From: JAFGPL01 sp963781805
Lineage (GTDB): Bacteria; Bacteroidota; Bacteroidia; Bacteroidales; UBA10428
Reading direction: 5' to 3'
Length of the DNA: 64,000 nt
NCBI GenBank assembly: GCA_963781805.1
Contig: CAWAHF010000004.1
Span: 4,340,001 to 4,404,000, forward strand
Both the position numbers and the translations under genes were made by a program. Position 1 is the stretch's first letter, and each line of letters opens with the position of its first letter. This document shows, in pieces, positions 9,495-18,819 of the stretch. Under the pieces are notes generated by a model that did not search any database, was not told the DNA's origin, and saw nothing but the letters and a program-made list of their open reading frames with translations.

Positions 9495-12338
9495 TCCCTC
9501 TCTTCTCAGAAACTCCCCTGTATAACTCACTTTATTCATGGCAACTTCTTCGGGCGTACCGGTGCAGATAATCTCTCCGCCCATGGCTCCGCCTTCTTTG
9601 CCCATATCAATAATGTGGTCGGCAACTTTGATTACATCCATGTTATGCTCGATTACAATTACTGTATTTCCTTTATCCACAAGTTTGTTCAGTACTTCGA
9701 GCAATACCCTCACGTCTTCGAAATGCAAGCCGGTTGTCGGTTCATCGAAAATATATAGTGTCTTGCCCGTATCGCGTTTAGCAAGTTCTGCGGAAAGTTT
9801 TACCCGTTGCGATTCTCCTCCTGATAAGGTGGTGGAAGGCTGACCCAGGGTAATATAACCGAGGCCAACCTGCTTAAGTGTTACCAGTTTATTTAAAATG
9901 GAGGGAATATTTTCAAAAAATTCTACTGCCTGGTTGATGGTCATATCCAGCACATCGCTGATCGATTTGCCTTTGTAACGGACTTCAAGTGTTTCGCGGT
10001 TGTACCTCTTGCCATTACATTCGTTGCATTCTACATATACATCCGGAAGAAAATTCATTTCAATAATGCGTACACCTGCACCCTGGCATGTTTCACATCG
10101 TCCTCCCTTTACATTAAAGGAGAACCTTCCCGGTTTATAACCCCTGATTTTGCTTTCGCGGGTCATTGTAAACAGGTTTCTGATATCTGAAAAAACACCG
10201 GTATACGTTGCAGGATTTGAACGTGGCGTTCTTCCAAGCGGGGACTGATCTACTTCAATAATTTTATCGATATGTTTAATCCCTTCAATTTGTGAATATG
10301 GCAAAGGTTCAAGGTGTGAACGGTAAAAATGTTTGCTCAGAATGGGATACAGCGTATCATATATCAGGGTTGATTTACCACTGCCGGAAACTCCGGTAAC
10401 GCAGATAAATTTTCCCAGCGGAATTTCTATATCAATATTTTTCAGGTTATTTCCGCTTGCTCCTTTCAGAATTAATGATTTCTCTTTTCCCTTCCTTCTT
10501 TTTTCCGGTATCGGAATTCTTTTTTCATTATTGAGGTATTGAGCTGTCAAACCACAACTTTTCATTATTTCTTCCTGTATTCCCTGGGCAATCACTCTAC
10601 CGCCGTTTCTTCCGGCATAGGGACCCAGGTCCACAATATAATCTGCCGATTGAATCATCTCTTTATCGTGTTCGACAACAATAACGGAATTTCCCGTGTC
10701 CCGCAGTTCTTTCAGGGCGCCTATAAGTTTAAGGTTATCTTTTTGATGAAGTCCAATGCTCGGTTCATCCAGAATATAGAGAACATTCACGAGTTGAGAA
10801 CCAATTTGTGTGGCGAGTCTTATACGCTGGCTTTCACCTCCTGATAAACTTTTCGCGCTGCGGTTCAGCGAAAGATAATTGAGGCCTACTTCGAGCAGGA
10901 ATCCAATTCGTGACCTAAGTTCTTTGAGAATTTCCGATGCTATTTTTTTTTGTCTGTCCGAGAGATGTGGTTCCAGATTATTGAGCCAGTCATACAAATC
11001 CCTGATATCCATTTCGGCGAGTTCGGCAATGTTTTTGTTATGAATCCTGAAATGAAGTGATTCCTTGTTCAATCGATGACCTTTACATTCAGGACATGTA
11101 ATTTTTTTTATGAACTGAATAGCCCACTTGCTTTCTTCTTCCGCATTGTTTATACTGCGCGTATTGGCAATGTAATTTACAATGCCTTCAAAGCTCAGGA
11201 AATAATTGGATGAGGATCCCAGGGGAGTATTTTCAAGTTTAAAGGTCTCTTCCGATCCATATAATATTACATTTAATCCGTCCTCAGGGATATCTTTGAT
11301 GGGAGTATTCAGATTAAATTCATATTTATTTGCTATGGCCTCAATCTGCCAGAATATAAGTGAATTTCTGTATGATCCAAGAGGCTCTATTCCGCCGCGC
11401 CGGATGCTCAGTTCGGGAGTTGGAATTATTTTATTGATATCAATTTCATTTATCTGACCCAGGCCGCCACATTTATGGCAGGCGCCACGGGGAGAATTGA
11501 ATGAAAATGAATGAGGTGCAGGTTCGTTATAGGAAATGCCGGATGTGGGACACATCAATTGCCGGCTGAAATATCTTGTTTCCTTCGTATCCTGGTTCAA
11601 TAGCATGATGATACCTTTTCCCTGATCCATGGCTGTGGCCACAGAGTTTTTCAATCGTTTTTTGTCTTTAGAGGTAACAATTAACTTATCAATAACAATC
11701 TCAATATTGTGGGTTTTATACCGATCTACTTTATGTCCGTATTTTATTTCGGTTATTACCCCATCGATTCGCGCATTGAGGTATCCCTTTTTTCGTATTT
11801 GTTCAAAAAGTTCTTTATAGTGCCCCTTTCTGCCCTTAACCACCGGAGCAAGGATGATGGTTTTTTTCTCAGAAAACTTTTCCAGGATAAGATTCAGGAT
11901 CTGTTCATCGGTATATTTTACCATTTTTTCACCGGTTACATAAGAATAGGCAATTCCGGCCCGTGCATATAACAACCTTAGGAAATCATATATATCGGTA
12001 ATAGTCCCTACAGTTGATCTTGGATTTTTACTGGTGGTTTTTTGTTCAATGGAAATTACCGGACTCAACCCCGTAATTTTATCCACATCAGGACGCTCCA
12101 TAGTTCCAAGGAATTGCCTCGCATATGCAGAAAGTGTTTCAATATACCTGCGCTGTCCTTCTGCATATATGGTTTCAAATGCGAGGGATGATTTGCCGCT
12201 TCCGCTCAATCCCGTAATTACGGTAAGCTTATTTCTGGGAATAGTAACATCTATATTGCGCAGATTATGCACCCTGGCTCCAAATACATGAATCTCTTCG
12301 TCTGATTCAAGCAGACTGTAATCTTTCTCTTTGCTCAA
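9465..12338 (-). CDS. uvrA: excinuclease ABC subunit A
   Basis: UvrA, 957 residues, the damage-recognition ATPase of nucleotide excision repair. Two ABC modules are visible: Walker A motifs GLSGSGKSS (near 43) and GVSGSGKST (near 650), and signature sequences LSGGESQRIRLA and LSGGESQRVKLS. The second zinc module is complete (CETCQG ... CNECNG). The first has only CPTSG before CHKCGG, so its first cysteine pair is degenerate. Between the upstream stop and the conserved HVFGARVHNLRN start region the only usual start codon is TTG at 12338, so uvrA appears to begin with TTG. It lies 4 bp after the lytic transglycosylase gene and is probably co-transcribed with it. Its C-terminus runs into a 7-bp tandem repeat. 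Confidence 0.97.
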   Translation of the reverse strand: MSKEKDYSLLESDEEIHVFGARVHNLRNIDVTIPRNKLTVITGLSGSGKSSLAFETIYAEGQRRYIETLSAYARQFLGTMERPDVDKITGLSPVISIEQKTTSKNPRSTVGTITDIYDFLRLLYARAGIAYSYVTGEKMVKYTDEQILNLILEKFSEKKTIILAPVVKGRKGHYKELFEQIRKKGYLNARIDGVITEIKYGHKVDRYKTHNIEIVIDKLIVTSKDKKRLKNSVATAMDQGKGIIMLLNQDTKETRYFSRQLMCPTSGISYNEPAPHSFSFNSPRGACHKCGGLGQINEIDINKIIPTPELSIRRGGIEPLGSYRNSLIFWQIEAIANKYEFNLNTPIKDIPEDGLNVILYGSEETFKLENTPLGSSSNYFLSFEGIVNYIANTRSINNAEEESKWAIQFIKKITCPECKGHRLNKESLHFRIHNKNIAELAEMDIRDLYDWLNNLEPHLSDRQKKIASEILKELRSRIGFLLEVGLNYLSLNRSAKSLSGGESQRIRLATQIGSQLVNVLYILDEPSIGLHQKDNLKLIGALKELRDTGNSVIVVEHDKEMIQSADYIVDLGPYAGRNGGRVIAQGIQEEIMKSCGLTAQYLNNEKRIPIPEKRRKGKEKSLILKGASGNNLKNIDIEIPLGKFICVTGVSGSGKSTLIYDTLYPILSKHFYRSHLEPLPYSQIEGIKHIDKIIEVDQSPLGRTPRSNPATYTGVFSDIRNLFTMTRESKIRGYKPGRFSFNVKGGRCETCQGAGVRIIEMNFLPDVYVECNECNGKRYNRETLEVRYKGKSISDVLDMTINQAVEFFENIPSILNKLVTLKQVGLGYITLGQPSTTLSGGESQRVKLSAELAKRDTGKTLYIFDEPTTGLHFEDVRVLLEVLNKLVDKGNTVIVIEHNMDVIKVADHIIDMGKEGGAMGGEIICTGTPEEVAMNKVSYTGEFLRREGLKLKVGSQE

Positions 12339-12342
12339 TTTG

Positions 12343-13350
12343 TTACTCTGTTTTAAACTCTGTGGAATCTGAATTTTCTTTCATTAACTTTCTATAGCTT
12401 CTGTATCCTTTCTCCGGTATTTTTATAATATAGGTCTTCTTGTTAATATTTGTAAGAAAAGTTTCACGCAACCACGGATTGAAATATTTCAGGAGTTTAT
12501 AATGAATTCCGTAAGAATCGGCAAAACTATTAAAATCAGAAATAGCAGAATCTACCTTTACATCGAAAGTCGGTACAACTGGATAATAATCTTCTTTATC
12601 AAGATGGAAACCATATTTTTCGGGATCTGCAATTACCAGTTTAATAGCCAACACTCTGAAAATATATCGGGCTGTTTCGTCATTTAACAACAAATCATAA
12701 TAATTATTGCCGTTCTGCCTGTCCAGCTGACGATCCATACCGTTTCTGCCAGCATTGTACGAAGCTGCTGTCATAGTCCAGTTGTTATATTTCTTGTAGG
12801 ATTCCAGAAAATACTTACAGGCAGCCTCGGTAGATTTTTCAATGTTGTAACGTTCATCCACTTCGTTAGTTACTTCCAGTCCATAATCTTTGGCAGTTCC
12901 ATCCAATAATTGCCAGAATCCAACCGCCTGTCTTGGTGATACTGTATTTTCCAGTCCGCTTTCCACTACGCACAAATATTTAAAATCATCAGGAATCCCA
13001 TTTTTTTTAAGGATGGGTTCGATTATCGGGAAAAATCGTGCTGATCTTTTAATCAATAGAAAGGTTTGGGAATGAAAATATGTATTTACCAGCATTTCTC
13101 TGTCAAGACTTTCCCTGGTATCAAAATTATCAAGAGGTACCTTCTCATCCGCAAAATATAACATCGAAGGCAACTTAACTGCGGCTACAGAATAATATTC
13201 AGAAACCCTCTTAGTTGAATTATCACAATTTGTAAATCCTTGAATTACAATAGTCAAAAAGATAACGACTAATAATGAAAGGATATATAAATATACCGGA
13301 ATGGTAACTTTTCCGGTTTGTTGTTTATGTTCTGCTGAATTTTTTACCAT
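12343..13350 (-). CDS. membrane-anchored lytic transglycosylase (SLT domain, MltD-like)
   Basis: A 335-residue protein with one N-terminal membrane segment (about 20-40) followed by NC, which could also be a lipobox-like cysteine. The SLT-type domain runs from about 112 to 230: the catalytic glutamate is Glu130 in CVVESGLEN, with the family signatures AVGFWQLL and AASYNAGRNGMDRQ. The enzyme should cleave the MurNAc-GlcNAc bond of peptidoglycan in the periplasm. MltD proteins usually carry LysM domains; the C-terminal part (about 255-325, YVVPT-like then KIPEKGYRSYRK) is not a clear LysM repeat. First gene of a likely two-gene transcript with uvrA. Confidence 0.88.
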   Translation of the reverse strand: MVKNSAEHKQQTGKVTIPVYLYILSLLVVIFLTIVIQGFTNCDNSTKRVSEYYSVAAVKLPSMLYFADEKVPLDNFDTRESLDREMLVNTYFHSQTFLLIKRSARFFPIIEPILKKNGIPDDFKYLCVVESGLENTVSPRQAVGFWQLLDGTAKDYGLEVTNEVDERYNIEKSTEAACKYFLESYKKYNNWTMTAASYNAGRNGMDRQLDRQNGNNYYDLLLNDETARYIFRVLAIKLVIADPEKYGFHLDKEDYYPVVPTFDVKVDSAISDFNSFADSYGIHYKLLKYFNPWLRETFLTNINKKTYIIKIPEKGYRSYRKLMKENSDSTEFKTE

Positions 13351-13484
13351 GATTGACTTTTATAAATGAAGAAGTGCAAAATTAGTCAAAAAAAACAGGG
13401 ATATCTGAATATGTGAATTCTCTATTTATAAAAAAAAATAAACTCTGAACTTATTTTTCCGTATGATTTGAAACCAATCAATAA

Positions 13485-13644
13485 AAATTAATTCTACTTT
13501 GACACATTAAAAAAATCAACCTGTTTTTACTCTTAATCCCTGAAGGGAACAGGTTGATTTTTCTGTATTCTCCCTTCAGGGTCAGGGGTAAAAAATGCAG
13601 AAAAATCATGCTTTTTAACCAATCTGTCAAAGTAGAATTAATTT
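13485..13644. repeat. 160-bp palindromic element with 20-bp perfect terminal inverted repeats
   Basis: The ends (13485-13504 and 13625-13644) are perfect 20-bp inverted repeats. Three more perfect inverted repeats are nested inside: 15 bp (13511-13525 with 13548-13562), 11 bp CCCTGAAGGGA/TCCCTTCAGGG (13538-13548 with 13571-13581) and 11 bp (13555-13565 with 13598-13608). These pairings partly exclude each other. The element sits between divergent transcription units and ends exactly at the ATG of the gene at 13645. No convincing target duplication was seen. Confidence 0.7.
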
Positions 13645-13965
13645 ATGCAAATCAAAAACATCGAAGGCTTATCTGCAGCTGACATCAACCGCGAACTGGA
13701 AAGAGGCGGTAAATTTGTAATTTATCAGTATTGTGTTTCAATTCTGGTAATGACTTTCAAACGTCCGAGCAGTATCTATTTCATTAGGGCTGGCGAAACC
13801 GGATTTTCCAAAGGTATTATTTTCACACTCATCTCTCTTATTTTTGGCTGGTGGGGTATACCCTGGGGGCCTATTTATACCATCGGCAGTTTAGCAACAA
13901 ATATGGGTGGCGGAAAGAATGTTACCAGGGAAATTGTGGCTTCATTAAACGCAGTATCAGCATAA
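13645..13965 (+). CDS. small membrane protein of unknown function
   Basis: A 106-residue protein. Residues 1-50 are mixed, with ADINRELERGGKFVIYQYCVSILVMTFKR. One or two strongly hydrophobic segments (about 54-82, GIIFTLISLIFGWWGIPWGP) follow, then a short polar tail with NMGGGKNVT. No enzymatic motif was recognised. The ATG immediately follows the right arm of the 160-bp palindromic element, so any promoter must lie within or beyond that element. Single gene, divergent from the transglycosylase and convergent with alaS. Coding status rests on the plausible membrane topology and the absence of a competing frame. Confidence 0.65.
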   Translation: MQIKNIEGLSAADINRELERGGKFVIYQYCVSILVMTFKRPSSIYFIRAGETGFSKGIIFTLISLIFGWWGIPWGPIYTIGSLATNMGGGKNVTREIVASLNAVSA

Positions 13966-14076
13966 GATTCATAAAATAAATAGAACATATTTAAATGAAT
14001 TTGCGGAATTGAAAGTCTTTGCCGATATTCCTTATTATTGTATCAAAAATCTATTCTTTTTGGAACAATAAATATC

Positions 14077-16701
14077 TTAATTAAGAATTTCTACTGCTTT
14101 CGCAATTGCTTTTTCTAATCCCTGAATATTTTTCCCGCCGGCTGTTGCAAAGAAGGGTTGACCGCCGCCGCCCCCTTGAATTTCTTTGGATGCATCACGA
14201 ATTATCTGACCTGCATTCAGGTTTTTGCTTTTAACCAATGCATCTGATATCATAATTGTGAGATTCGCTTTTCCATCCAGATTAGCTCCCAAAACCAGGT
14301 AAAGATTTTCAACCTGATTTTTGAGTTGAAATGCCAAATCCCGGATAAGATCAGCCGATTCAATTTCTATTTTTTCAGCAATCAGATTAACATCCTCTCT
14401 CTTTTGTATTTTATCAAGAAGTATCTTTTTTAATTGTGCAACTTTATCTCTATTGAAGGATTCCAACTGTTTTTGAAGTAGAGAATTTTCTTCAGCAAGA
14501 TTCTGAACCGCCCTTTCAAGATCTTGCGGATGTTTGAGGATATTGCTGATGTTGCTTATCAGTTTCTCTTGATTCATAAAATATTCCTCAAATTTTTTAC
14601 CTGTTATGGCCTCAATTCTTCTTACACCCGCTGCAACAGCTTCTTCACGTATAATTTTAAAATATCCGATTTCTCCGGTTGACCGAACATGGGTTCCTCC
14701 ACATAGTTCAATGGAATCGTCAAACCTGACAACCCTTACATTATCACCGTATTTTTCACCGAATAAAGCCATTGCGCCAAGCTTCTTTGCTTCCACAATC
14801 GGCATATGTGAGATATTTGAAGGTATATTATGCCGGATTTTCTCATTGACTATTTTTTCTATTTCAATTAGTTCTTCATCAGTAACTTTTTGAAAATGAG
14901 AAAAGTCAAACCGGAGATAGTCAGGATGTACTAACGAACCTTTTTGTTCCACATGTTCCCCCAGCACTTTTCTAAGTGCATAATGTAATAAATGTGTTGC
15001 GGTGTGATTGCCTGCAGTTTCAGATCTTAATCCCGAGGAAACAACGGCTTTAAATTTGGCATTCAAATTTACCGGCAACTTATCGGCGAGATGAATTATC
15101 AGATTGTTTTCTTTTACGGTGCCAATAATATTATATTTAGTTTTCCCATCGGAAATGTACCCCTTGTCACCCACCTGCCCGCCACTTTCGGCATAGAATG
15201 GTGTAACATTAAATACCAGCTGATAAATTTCTTTTCCTTTGCTTTTAACTTTGCGGTAACGGTTAATATTAATGGGGCTCTCTAATTGGCTATATCCGAC
15301 AAATTTTTCAGAATCGGATTCATTGGTTTCGGAAATTTCAATCCAGTCTCCTGTATCAACGACTGCCGCATTCTTCGATCTCTTTTTTTGTTTTTGCATT
15401 TCCGATTCGAATTCATTTCGGTTAACAGAGAGACTATGTTCTTTCAATATCAGTTCGGTCAAATCCAGGGGAAATCCGTAAGTGTCATAAAGCTCAAATG
15501 CAATTTTTCCTGAGATAACATCCTGGCTATCTTCTTGGCTTTTTTCGATAATCTGATCAAGCAGCCTGATACCTGTTTCAAGAGTTTTTAAAAAAGAGTG
15601 TTCTTCTTCTTTAATCACTTTTTCGATGAGTTGCTGTTGAGCTATCAATTCAGGAAACGCGTTTCCCAGGGACTCGATTAATACCGGAATAAGCTTGTAG
15701 ATTACAGGTTGATTATGTTTTAAAAAAGTGAAATTATATCGTACAGCTCTTCGCAGAATTCTTCTGATAACATAGCCGGCTTTCACGTTCGATGGAAGTT
15801 GTCCGTCTGCAATAGCAAATGCAACAGCACGCAAATGATCTGCCACCACACGCATAGCAATGTCTGTCTTTTTCGAATCTCCGTACCTTGTACCCGATAA
15901 TTCGGATATTTTTTTTATAATGGGCTGAAATACATCGGTATCATAGTTTGATGTCTTTCTCTGCACAACCATGCAAAGTCTTTCAAATCCCATTCCGGTA
16001 TCGACATGTTTTTTTGGAAGGAGCACTAATTTGCCATCAGCCTTACGGTTAAATTGAATAAAAACCAGGTTCCATATTTCAATCACCTGGGGATGGCCCT
16101 TATTTACCAGAAATTTGCCGTCTTTCTTTTTTCTTTCTTTATCGGGACGGATATCCACATGAATTTCAGAGCATGGACCGCAGGGACCGGTTTCACCCAT
16201 TTCCCAAAAGTTATCTTTCTTATTTCCTGGAATTATTCTATCCTCACTAATCCATTGTTTCCAATATTTATAGGCCTCATCATCCTTTTCAAGTAATTCT
16301 GATTCATCGCCTTCAAATATAGTAACATAGAGCCTGTCTATATTTATCTTTAACACTTCAGTCAAAAACTCCCATGCCCAACTAATCGCTTCTTGTTTAA
16401 AATAATCTCCAAACGACCAGTTACCAAGCATTTCAAACATGGTGTGATGATATGTATCATGTCCGACTTCTTCCAGGTCATTATGCTTGCCTGAGACCCG
16501 CAAACATTTTTGTGTATCGGTAATACGGGGAAATTTAACCGGCGAATGTTCAAGAAAAATATCTTTGAATTGATTCATACCTGCATTGGTAAACATCAGG
16601 GTTGGATCATTTTTAATGACCATAGGCGCTGAGGGTACAATCGTGTGGTCCTTTGATTCAAAATACATAAGGAATTTTTGACGGATATCCGTTGAATTCA
16701 T
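14077..16701 (-). CDS. alaS: alanyl-tRNA synthetase
   Basis: Charges tRNA-Ala in the cytoplasm. The class II catalytic core opens with IRQKFLMYFESKDHTIVPSAP and contains MFTNAGMNQFKD. The editing domain shows HTATHLL and the C-x-GGTH motif (CGGTHVRS). The C-terminal DHHA1 region ends with a glycine-rich GGGGGQPFFATAGG. The frame extends 16 codons further upstream to a TTG at 16749. The ATG at 16701 fits the usual AlaS start (MNSTDIRQKF) and is used here, giving 874 residues, which is normal. Divergent from the M23 gene pair. Confidence 0.96.
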   Translation of the reverse strand: MNSTDIRQKFLMYFESKDHTIVPSAPMVIKNDPTLMFTNAGMNQFKDIFLEHSPVKFPRITDTQKCLRVSGKHNDLEEVGHDTYHHTMFEMLGNWSFGDYFKQEAISWAWEFLTEVLKINIDRLYVTIFEGDESELLEKDDEAYKYWKQWISEDRIIPGNKKDNFWEMGETGPCGPCSEIHVDIRPDKERKKKDGKFLVNKGHPQVIEIWNLVFIQFNRKADGKLVLLPKKHVDTGMGFERLCMVVQRKTSNYDTDVFQPIIKKISELSGTRYGDSKKTDIAMRVVADHLRAVAFAIADGQLPSNVKAGYVIRRILRRAVRYNFTFLKHNQPVIYKLIPVLIESLGNAFPELIAQQQLIEKVIKEEEHSFLKTLETGIRLLDQIIEKSQEDSQDVISGKIAFELYDTYGFPLDLTELILKEHSLSVNRNEFESEMQKQKKRSKNAAVVDTGDWIEISETNESDSEKFVGYSQLESPININRYRKVKSKGKEIYQLVFNVTPFYAESGGQVGDKGYISDGKTKYNIIGTVKENNLIIHLADKLPVNLNAKFKAVVSSGLRSETAGNHTATHLLHYALRKVLGEHVEQKGSLVHPDYLRFDFSHFQKVTDEELIEIEKIVNEKIRHNIPSNISHMPIVEAKKLGAMALFGEKYGDNVRVVRFDDSIELCGGTHVRSTGEIGYFKIIREEAVAAGVRRIEAITGKKFEEYFMNQEKLISNISNILKHPQDLERAVQNLAEENSLLQKQLESFNRDKVAQLKKILLDKIQKREDVNLIAEKIEIESADLIRDLAFQLKNQVENLYLVLGANLDGKANLTIMISDALVKSKNLNAGQIIRDASKEIQGGGGGQPFFATAGGKNIQGLEKAIAKAVEILN

Positions 16702-16765
16702 TTCAATTGCATTAAAATTTTGACGAAAATACAAATTAGTTATAAACAATTCTTACCCTAAATGT

Positions 16766-16797
16766 TTTGCAAAATTAGTTTTTTTCATATAGATTTG
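16766..16797 (+). promoter_or_regulatory. promoter upstream of first M23 peptidase gene
   Basis: TTTG at 16766-16769, 20 nt, then TAGATTTG at 16790-16797. This matches the Bacteroidota sigma-70-type consensus TTTG-N(19-21)-TAnnTTTG. The transcript should begin near 16804, about 40 nt before the inferred ATT/ATC start of the M23 gene. Confidence 0.6.
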
Positions 16798-16844
16798 TTG
16801 CAATCTCGAGTATTTAGCAGATTTTTAGAATATTTCTAATTACT

Positions 16845-17804
16845 ATCAAGAAAGAAAAATACATATTTGATCATAAAAATTTAACTTTTCGCGAAGTTAA
16901 GACCACACCAGGGAAACGGCTGAAAAGTACCCTGGTTTTTATATTTGTTCCCCTTACAGCAGTTTTTATGTCATTATATGTACTTGAGATTTACAATAAA
17001 TCACCCAAAGCTGTTTTTCTTGAAAAACAAAGCGATTTGTATACTAAACAGTTGAATGTGTTAAATCAAACTCTGGATAGTTTGAGTAATATTTTAGTCG
17101 AAAACTATTACGAAGATGATAACTCCTTCAGGGCTATCCTCCAACTGGATTCGGTTCCGTTATCCATTAGAGAAGCAGGTACCGGAGGAACGGTAAAAAC
17201 ATTTCATCTCCAGAATTTCGGCAATTCATCTCTGGTGGTTGAGCTCGCTCAAAAGATTGACAAAATGGACCGACAACTGATGATTCAGGAAGAATCCTAT
17301 ACTCAAATTGATAATAAAATTAAAAACTGGATAAAAGAAATTAATAGCGTTCCATCCATCATGCCAATTTCCGTAAATGATTTGATTATGGTAAGTTCCA
17401 CCTTTGGAATACGCACAGATCCATTCCTGCAGGAACCAATGTATCATAAAGGTTATGATTTTGTTGCACCGCGTGGAACAAAAGTATATGCTACCGGAAA
17501 CGGAATTGTAACCTTATCAAATTATTCACGTAAAGGTTATGGAAATGAGGTTATTATTGATCATTCTTTTGGATTTAGTACCCGATATGCACATCTGAAC
17601 CAACTATTAGTGGAAGCGGGTGATAGCATAAAACGAGGGCAAGTTATAGGATTGGTAGGAAACACGGGACGTTCAACCGGACCGCATCTTCACTATGAAG
17701 TGAGGTATAGGAATGAAGCCGTAAATCCGTTCTTCTATTATTCGGATGATTTATCGGGTGAAGAATACGAAACAATGGTCAGGAACAATAACTCAAAAAA
17801 TTGA
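16845..17804 (+). CDS. M23 family peptidase, membrane anchored (start codon non-canonical)
   Basis: Peptidoglycan endopeptidase of the LytM type. The C-terminal domain has the zinc motifs HKGYDF and HLHYEV and ends NPFFYYSDDLSGEEYE. The first ATG is at 16968 (278 residues), but it cuts through the membrane segment. In frame upstream, bases 16845-16967 encode KKEKYIFDHKNLTFREVKTT and then a hydrophobic stretch (LVFIFVPLTAVF). This aligns with the N-terminus of the adjacent paralogue (SKVKYRFNPESLNYYKVES). The paralogue's ATG position corresponds to ATC at 16845; ATT at 16839 is the only other nearby option. A promoter just upstream agrees with the longer form. Either a rare ATC/ATT start is used or the start codon was lost by mutation. 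Confidence 0.75.
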   Translation: MKKEKYIFDHKNLTFREVKTTPGKRLKSTLVFIFVPLTAVFMSLYVLEIYNKSPKAVFLEKQSDLYTKQLNVLNQTLDSLSNILVENYYEDDNSFRAILQLDSVPLSIREAGTGGTVKTFHLQNFGNSSLVVELAQKIDKMDRQLMIQEESYTQIDNKIKNWIKEINSVPSIMPISVNDLIMVSSTFGIRTDPFLQEPMYHKGYDFVAPRGTKVYATGNGIVTLSNYSRKGYGNEVIIDHSFGFSTRYAHLNQLLVEAGDSIKRGQVIGLVGNTGRSTGPHLHYEVRYRNEAVNPFFYYSDDLSGEEYETMVRNNNSKN

Positions 17805-17826
17805 GTGTTCATAAATTCTAACGGAG

Positions 17827-18798
17827 ATGTCAAAAGTAAAGTACAGATTTAATCCGGAATCACTAAACTACTACAAGGTAGAATCCACTTTTGGACAAAA
17901 GTTTAAAAGATTCCTTACCTATTTTTCTGCCAGCGTATTTGCAGCAGTAATTTATTATGTCATTTTTGCTTCGTTTGTAGATATGCCTAAAGAGAAAGGT
18001 TTGAAACGACAAATAGGTGAATTAAAAGCCAATTATAACAATTTCTCTCAAAAATTAACCAGTATCGAATCCGTTATTGAAGATATGCAGGAGAGAGATG
18101 ATAATATTTACAGGACAATTTTTGAGGCTGAGCCTATTAATAAATCGGTGAGAGATGCAGGTTTTGGCGGTTCGGATCGGTACACTGAGTATGAAAAACT
18201 TGCCAATAGCGATTTGGTTGGCAATATTGCCAAACGCCTTGATCAGATAATGTCAAAAGTTGTGATACAGTCTAAATCGTATGATGAACTTATTGAATAC
18301 GCAAAAAATTATTCAACTGAGATTGCATCTATTCCTGCTATACAGCCTATTTCCAATAAAGATCTTAAACGAACTGCTTCGGGCTGGGGATGGCGAATAC
18401 ACCCGATTTATAAAATACGAAAATTTCACTATGGTATGGATTTTACTGCACCAGAAGGTAGCGATATATATGCTACAGGTGATGGTGTAGTTGCTGTTGT
18501 GGAAAGTTCACGCCGTGGTTATGGAAATAAAATTGTTCTGGATCACGGTTTTGGATACAAAACATTATATGGTCACATGAGCGCTTTTAATGTTAAACAG
18601 GGACAAAAAGTGAAACGTGGTGATGTAATTGGTTTTGTTGGTAACACAGGGCTTTCAACTGCTCCTCATTTGCATTACGAAGTATTTCACAATAATCAAA
18701 ATGTAAATCCCATAAATTACTATTTCAACGATCTATCTGCAGAAGAATATGACAGAATGATTGAAATTTCTTTGAAAACCGGACAAACTTTCGATTAA
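17827..18798 (+). CDS. M23 family peptidase, membrane anchored
   Basis: A 323-residue paralogue of the preceding gene, 22 bp downstream and probably co-transcribed. It has a short cytoplasmic N-terminus (1-30), one membrane helix (about 33-50) and a coiled-coil-like region (about 55-130, LKRQIGELKANYNNFSQKL). The LytM/M23 domain (about 190-300) shows HYGMDF and HLHYEV zinc motifs with GNTGLSTAPH. It is expected to cut peptide cross-bridges in the periplasm or to act as a regulator of cell-wall hydrolases. All zinc ligands appear present, so activity is plausible. The tail NYYFNDLSAEEYDRM matches the paralogue. Confidence 0.92.
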   Translation: MSKVKYRFNPESLNYYKVESTFGQKFKRFLTYFSASVFAAVIYYVIFASFVDMPKEKGLKRQIGELKANYNNFSQKLTSIESVIEDMQERDDNIYRTIFEAEPINKSVRDAGFGGSDRYTEYEKLANSDLVGNIAKRLDQIMSKVVIQSKSYDELIEYAKNYSTEIASIPAIQPISNKDLKRTASGWGWRIHPIYKIRKFHYGMDFTAPEGSDIYATGDGVVAVVESSRRGYGNKIVLDHGFGYKTLYGHMSAFNVKQGQKVKRGDVIGFVGNTGLSTAPHLHYEVFHNNQNVNPINYYFNDLSAEEYDRMIEISLKTGQTFD

Positions 18799-18819
18799 TA
18801 AAAATCGGTTCTAATTTAT

